Source: Mesorhizobium_K marinum (lineage in GTDB: Bacteria; Pseudomonadota; Alphaproteobacteria; Rhizobiales; Rhizobiaceae). From it: DNA of 64,000 bases. The stretch lies in assembly GCF_040813715.1 (NCBI RefSeq), contig NZ_JBFOCH010000001.1; one strand, 5' to 3'. Positions 59,896-64,000 of the stretch are shown piece after piece. How positions within the stretch are numbered: position 1 is the first letter of the stretch; each line of letters begins with the position of its first letter. Made by a program: the position numbers and the translations under genes. The notes under the pieces are model-generated. The model saw nothing but the letters and a program-made list of their open reading frames with translations, was not told where the DNA came from and did not search any database.

Positions 59896-61308
59896 ATGAG
59901 CGACGACACGAGAAGTAACATACGCGGCAACCAGATGTGGGGTGGGCGTTTTGCCTCGGGTCCCGCAGCCATCATGCAGGCGATCAACGCCTCGATCTCC
60001 TTCGACAGGAAGCTGCACGCCGAGGACATCCGCGGCTCGATCGCACATTCGGAGATGCTGGCCGAAAAGGGCATCCTGACGAAGGCCGACCAGAAGAAGA
60101 TCGCCAAGGGGCTGAAGACGATCCTCGCCGAGATCGAGGGCGGCGCCTTCGCCTTCTCCGAGAAACTCGAGGACATTCACATGAATGTCGAGGCGCGGCT
60201 TGCCGAACTGATCGGTCCGACCGCCGGCCGGCTGCACACGGCCCGCTCGAGGAACGACCAGGTGGCGGTCGACTTCCGGCTCTGGGTGAAGAACGAATGC
60301 CTGCGCGTCGCTGAGGCGCTCAAGGGGCTGATCGCGGTATTCCTGCGGCGCGCCGAGGAGCACGCGGCGACGGTCATGCCGGGTTTCACCCACATGCAGG
60401 CGGCGCAGCCAGTGACCTTCGGCCATCACTGCATGGCCTATGTCGAGATGTTCTCGCGCGACCTCTCCAGGGTCCGCGACGCCATCGAGCGCATGGACGA
60501 GAGCCCGCTCGGCGCGGCCGCGCTCGCCGGCACCGGCTTCCCGATCGACCGTCACATGACGGCGAAGGCGCTCGGCTTCAGGGAACCGACGCGCAACTCG
60601 CTGGATTCGGTATCCGACCGCGACTTCGCGCTCGAATTCCTGTCGCTCTCGGCGATCTGCGGCACCCATCTGTCGCGGCTGGCCGAGGAGATCGTCATCT
60701 GGTCGACGCCGCAGTTCGGCTTCATCAGGCTGTCGGACAGCTTCTCGACCGGCTCGTCGATCATGCCGCAGAAGAAGAACCCCGACGCGGCCGAACTGGT
60801 GCGCGCCAAGACCGGCCGCATCAACGGCCATCTGGTCGCGCTGCTGACCGTCATGAAGGGCCTGCCGCTGACCTATTCGAAGGACATGCAGGAAGACAAG
60901 GAAGCGGTGTTCGACGCGGCCGAGACGCTCGACCTGATGCTCGCCGCGATGACCGGCATGGTGGGCGATATGACGGTCGACCAGGTGGCGATGAAGCACG
61001 CGGCCGGCGCCGGCTTCTCGACCGCCACCGACCTTGCCGACTGGCTGGTCAGGACGCTCGGCATGCCGTTCCGCGAGGCGCACCACGTGACGGGCCGCGC
61101 GGTCGCGCTTGCCGAGGAGAAGAAGGTCGGGCTGGAAAAGCTGGCGCTGGCCGACCTGCAGGAGCTGCATCCCGGCATCACGCAGGACGTGTTCTCGGTA
61201 CTGTCGGTGCAGAATTCGGTGAAGAGCCGCGTCAGTTACGGCGGCACGGCGCCGAGCGAGGTCAGGAAGCAGATCCGCGCCTGGAAGAAGCGACTGGCCA
61301 AGTTCTGA
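59896..61308 (+). CDS. argH: Argininosuccinate lyase
   Basis: Last step of arginine synthesis: argininosuccinate to arginine and fumarate. Conserved MWGGRF at the N-terminus, HTARSRNDQVA, GFTHMQAAQP and the superfamily signature GSSIMPQKKNPD (about residues 288-299). 470 residues, normal. It begins the rightward group argH - lptM - lysA - TIGR02302. Confidence 0.97.
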   Translation: MSDDTRSNIRGNQMWGGRFASGPAAIMQAINASISFDRKLHAEDIRGSIAHSEMLAEKGILTKADQKKIAKGLKTILAEIEGGAFAFSEKLEDIHMNVEARLAELIGPTAGRLHTARSRNDQVAVDFRLWVKNECLRVAEALKGLIAVFLRRAEEHAATVMPGFTHMQAAQPVTFGHHCMAYVEMFSRDLSRVRDAIERMDESPLGAAALAGTGFPIDRHMTAKALGFREPTRNSLDSVSDRDFALEFLSLSAICGTHLSRLAEEIVIWSTPQFGFIRLSDSFSTGSSIMPQKKNPDAAELVRAKTGRINGHLVALLTVMKGLPLTYSKDMQEDKEAVFDAAETLDLMLAAMTGMVGDMTVDQVAMKHAAGAGFSTATDLADWLVRTLGMPFREAHHVTGRAVALAEEKKVGLEKLALADLQELHPGITQDVFSVLSVQNSVKSRVSYGGTAPSEVRKQIRAWKKRLAKF

Positions 61309-61390
61309 GCGCCCCGCACGCCGGTCATTTGCCGGGTGCAAAGCCAGAAAATTTTCGCTACAAGCGGCGAACGGATTTCAGCGTGGACGG

Positions 61391-61606
61391 ATGGGCTCAA
61401 TGAACGGCGGCAGGATTTTCGCGGTGATCGCACTGTTGCTGGCCGCCGCCGCCGTGGCCGGCTGTGGCCGCAAGTCCGCGCTCGACACGCCCTATCAGGC
61501 GCAGGTCGACGCGCGCAAGGAGGCCGAGAAGACGGGCGCGCCGCTGCCGGCCGCCCCGGAGAAACCGGACCGGGACAAGCCGTTCATCCTCGACCCCCTG
61601 CTTTGA
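61391..61606 (+). CDS. lptM: LPS translocon maturation chaperone LptM-like small lipoprotein
   Basis: 71-residue protein with a signal peptide and lipobox (AAVAGCGRKSAL: cleavage before Cys near residue 28), then a short Pro/Lys-rich tail ending PFILDPLL. It matches the LptM (YifL) lipoprotein family, which assists assembly of the outer-membrane LPS translocon LptDE; in proteobacteria it commonly lies just before lysA, as here (20 bases). ATG 61391 or 61400 is possible. Confidence 0.85.
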   Translation: MGSMNGGRIFAVIALLLAAAAVAGCGRKSALDTPYQAQVDARKEAEKTGAPLPAAPEKPDRDKPFILDPLL

Positions 61607-61625
61607 CCGCGTTCGCTCAGGCCCA

Positions 61626-63039
61626 ATGAACCACTTCCACTACAAGGACGGCGTGCTGCACGCCGAGGACGTCGCCATTCCCGACATCGCGGCGGCGGTC
61701 GGGACGCCCTTCTACTGCTATTCGACGGCGACGCTGACCCGTCACTACAACGTGTTCGCCAAGGCGTTCGCCGGGCTGGACAGCCTCGTGTGCTATGCGC
61801 TGAAGGCGAACTCCAACCAGGCCGTGTTGCGCGTCCTGGCCAGGCTCGGCGCCGGCGCCGACGTGGTATCGGAAGGCGAACTTCGGCGCGCGCTGGCTGC
61901 CGGCATTCCGGCCTCGAAGATCCTGTTTTCCGGCGTCGGCAAGACGGCGCGCGAGATGGACGCCGCGCTCGAGGCGGGAATCCTCTGCTTCAACGTCGAA
62001 TCCGAGCCCGAACTCGAACTGCTGTCGACGCGCGCCACGCGGCTCGGGCTGAAAGCGCCGGTCTCGCTGCGCATCAATCCCGATGTCGACGCCAAGACCC
62101 ACAAGAAGATCTCGACCGGCAAGAAGGAAAACAAGTTCGGCATCGCGTGGCAGCGCGCCCGCACCGTCTACGCCAGGGCCGCCGAACTGCCGGGCATCAG
62201 GGTGACCGGCATCGACATGCACATCGGCAGCCAGATCACCGACCTGCAGCCCTTCGACGACGCCTTCGCGCTGCTCGCCGAACTGGTCGGCACGCTGAAG
62301 GCCGACGGACACGCCATCGAGCATGTCGACCTCGGCGGCGGGCTGGGCATCCCCTACCGCACCGACAACGACCCGCCGCCGCTGCCCGACGCCTATGCCG
62401 AGATCGTGCGCAAGCGCGTGGCGCCGCTCGGCCTGAAGGTGACGTTCGAGCCGGGCCGGCTGATCGTCGGCAATGCCGGCATCCTGGTCTCGCAGGTCAT
62501 CTACGCCAAGGAAGGCGACGCCAAGAATTTCCTCGTCGTCGACGCGGCGATGAACGACCTGATCCGCCCGACCCTCTACGACGCATTCCACGACATCCGG
62601 CCGGTGATCGAGCCGGCCGCAGACGCGCCGCGCATGGTCGCCGACGTCGTCGGCCCGGTCTGCGAGACCGGGGACTACCTCGGCCTCGACCGCGACCTGC
62701 CGAAGCTGGCGCCGGGCGACCTGATCGCGGTNGTTCCACGACATCCGGCCGGTGGTCGAGCCGGCCGCCGACGCGCCGCGCATGGTCGCCGACGTGGTCG
62801 GCCCGGTCTGCGAGACCGGGGACTACCTCGGCCTCGACCGCGACCTGCCGAAGCTGGCGCCGGGCGACCTGATCGCGGTCGGCACCGCCGGCGCCTACGG
62901 CGCGGTGCAGTCGGGCACCTACAATTCGCGCCTGCTGGTGCCGGAAGTGCTGGTCGACGGCGACCGCTTCCACGTCATCAGGCCGCGCGGCACCTACGAG
63001 CAGCTGATCGCCCTGGATTCGGTGCCCGACTGGCTGTAG
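61626..63039 (+). CDS. lysA: Diaminopimelate decarboxylase, frame broken by an assembly join
   Basis: PLP enzyme that makes L-lysine from meso-diaminopimelate. PLP lysine in CYALKANSNQAV (about residue 60), HIGSQITD, the glycine loop DLGGGLGIPY and FEPGRLIVGNAG are all visible. N62732 and a repeated 146-base flank shift the frame; removing 148 bases gives one 421-residue protein, the normal length, ending SVPDWL. The copies differ by about three bases. It lies between lptM and the TIGR02302 gene on the same strand. Confidence 0.94.
62586..62879. other. Unmerged contig join inside lysA
   Basis: Bases 62586-62731 recur at 62734-62879 with about three differences, around N62732. The 148-base offset creates a false frameshift. 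Confidence 0.88.
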
Positions 63040-63148
63040 CCGCGCCCGGGCGGCCGGCGATCACGATTTGGCTACCGCCTCGCCTTTGCCGCACTTGCTG
63101 CTATTCTGCGCGATGAGCCGCGCCGGCGCGCGGCCGCTGGACGTGCTG

Positions 63149-64000
63149 ATGACGGACAAGAATGCGCAAGGATACGACCCCGGCCTGACCACGAAGCTGG
63201 CGCGCACCCGCATGGCGGTCCGCGCCACGATGGTCGTCGAACGCGGCTGGCCGCTCGTCCTCCCCCTGCTCATCGTCGGCAGCCTGTTCCTGACCATCTC
63301 CTGGCTCGGCATCTTCCGCATCCTGCCGGACGCGGTCCGGCTCGCCGTCATGATCCTGCTTGGCGCGGCGGCGCTCGCCGCGCTCTACCCGCTACGCTTC
63401 TACCGGCCGCCTCTCGACGCCGAGATCGACCGCCGCATCGAGCGCGCCAACCTGCTTGCCCATACGCCGGTCAGCGCGCAGACCGACCGGCCGAGCGGCC
63501 GCGCCGGAGCCTTCTCCGAAGCGCTCTGGCGCGAGCACCAGCGCCGCATGGCGGCGCGCCTTGGCGGCATCGTCGGAGACCTGCCCAAGACCGGCGTCGC
63601 CGAGCGCGATCCCTGGGGCCTGCGCGCGCTGGCGCCGCTGCTACTCGCGGCGGCCTTCGCCTTCTCGCTCGGGCCGCATGGCGGGCGGGTGAGCGACGGT
63701 TTCCGTGCGCATTCCTGGCTCGAGACGATCCCGCCGCGCATCGACGCCTGGGTGACGCCGCCGACCTATACCGGCCGGCCGCCGGTGTTCCTCACCTCTG
63801 CCGCGAACGGTTCCGCCGCCGTCGAGGGCGAAACGCCGGCAGTCTCGGTGTTCACCGTGCCGGAGAACAGCGAACTCTCGCTGCGCGTCACCGGCGGAAG
63901 CGGCGAGGAGACGCTGTCCTTCCTCGATGCGGCCGGCAATCTGAGGGATATCGGGCCGCAGGGTCCGACTGAGGTGAGCGCGGGCGCCGAGCCCGCCGTT
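63149..64000 (+). CDS. TIGR02302 family protein (DUF4175), N-terminal part cut by window edge
   Basis: Start of a large alphaproteobacterial membrane/envelope protein of unknown function. The first 284 residues are present: a cytoplasmic start (LARTRMAVRATMVVERGW), two hydrophobic segments (about 33-55 and 61-79), a soluble stretch with AFSEALWREHQRRMAARLG, a third hydrophobic segment (about 160-177), and the beginning of the large external region with PPRIDAWVTPPTYTGRPPVFL. ATG 63149 is chosen; ATG 63113 in frame is possible. It follows lysA, its usual neighbour in Rhizobiales. Confidence 0.85.
   Translation, partial: MTDKNAQGYDPGLTTKLARTRMAVRATMVVERGWPLVLPLLIVGSLFLTISWLGIFRILPDAVRLAVMILLGAAALAALYPLRFYRPPLDAEIDRRIERANLLAHTPVSAQTDRPSGRAGAFSEALWREHQRRMAARLGGIVGDLPKTGVAERDPWGLRALAPLLLAAAFAFSLGPHGGRVSDGFRAHSWLETIPPRIDAWVTPPTYTGRPPVFLTSAANGSAAVEGETPAVSVFTVPENSELSLRVTGGSGEETLSFLDAAGNLRDIGPQGPTEVSAGAEPAV

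Overview
The window is high-GC chromosomal DNA from an alphaproteobacterium of the order Rhizobiales (Hyphomicrobiales), most like the Phyllobacteriaceae (Mesorhizobium/Aquamicrobium type). The evidence is the rRNA operon layout (16S, tRNA-Ile, tRNA-Ala, 23S with a helix-9 insert), the order lysC-ptsP-prfA-prmC-DUF4167-clpB, secA divergent from a parvulin-type isomerase near argJ-GNAT-mutT, argH-lptM-lysA-TIGR02302, and DUF1178/DUF4167 genes typical of this order. The genus is inferred from gene content only.

Layout. 1-2529 holds the 5' part of 23S rRNA, tRNA-Ala, tRNA-Ile and 16S rRNA, all on the minus strand, with boxA and a strong promoter at 2748-2945. 3.0-4.36 kb is a gene-free, badly joined stretch. 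4.36-9.3 kb carries cell-wall enzymes (M23 peptidase, L,D-transpeptidase) and two small genes. 9.5-19.2 kb is the minus-strand block clpB, DUF4167, prmC, prfA, ptsP, lysC. 19.4-30.7 kb holds an adenylate/guanylate cyclase, ubiG, DUF1178, a nitrilase-like amidase, glutaredoxin, a ComF-type protein, a methyltransferase, an Flp pilin, mutT, a GNAT protein, argJ, a glycosyltransferase and a PpiC-type isomerase. secA (31-33.7 kb) is followed by a B12/radical-SAM enzyme, a polysaccharide flippase, a FemAB/CelD-like acetyltransferase and an acyl-CoA ligase, which may form one envelope or lipid locus. 40.7-45.6 kb is a catabolic island: a TRAP transporter, an IclR regulator and a DHDPS/NAL-family lyase, tied together by three copies of one operator-like palindrome. 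After tRNA-Leu, 46-54.6 kb carries membrane, DNA-repair and tRNA-modification genes. etfBA and a 3-hydroxyacyl-CoA dehydrogenase follow. An unrecognised membrane-anchored protein, a 32-residue RiPP-precursor-like ORF, tlpA, argH, lptM, lysA and a truncated TIGR02302 gene end the window.

Assembly quality matters for every reader. At about 14 places the sequence has one N (or a short N run) followed by a second near-identical copy of the preceding 27-250 bases. These look like overlapping contig ends joined without merging. The copies differ by 0 to about 6 %, mostly silently, which points to a strain mixture such as a metagenome-assembled genome. Where a join lies inside a gene, deleting one copy restores one open frame of normal family length, so the broken or lengthened genes are artefacts and not pseudogenes.

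No CRISPR array, insertion sequence, prophage or integrase gene was seen. The items most worth following are the candidate RiPP precursor at 58965-59063, the IclR operator set at 43.7-44.7 kb, and the radical-SAM/flippase locus with a palindrome at its front.
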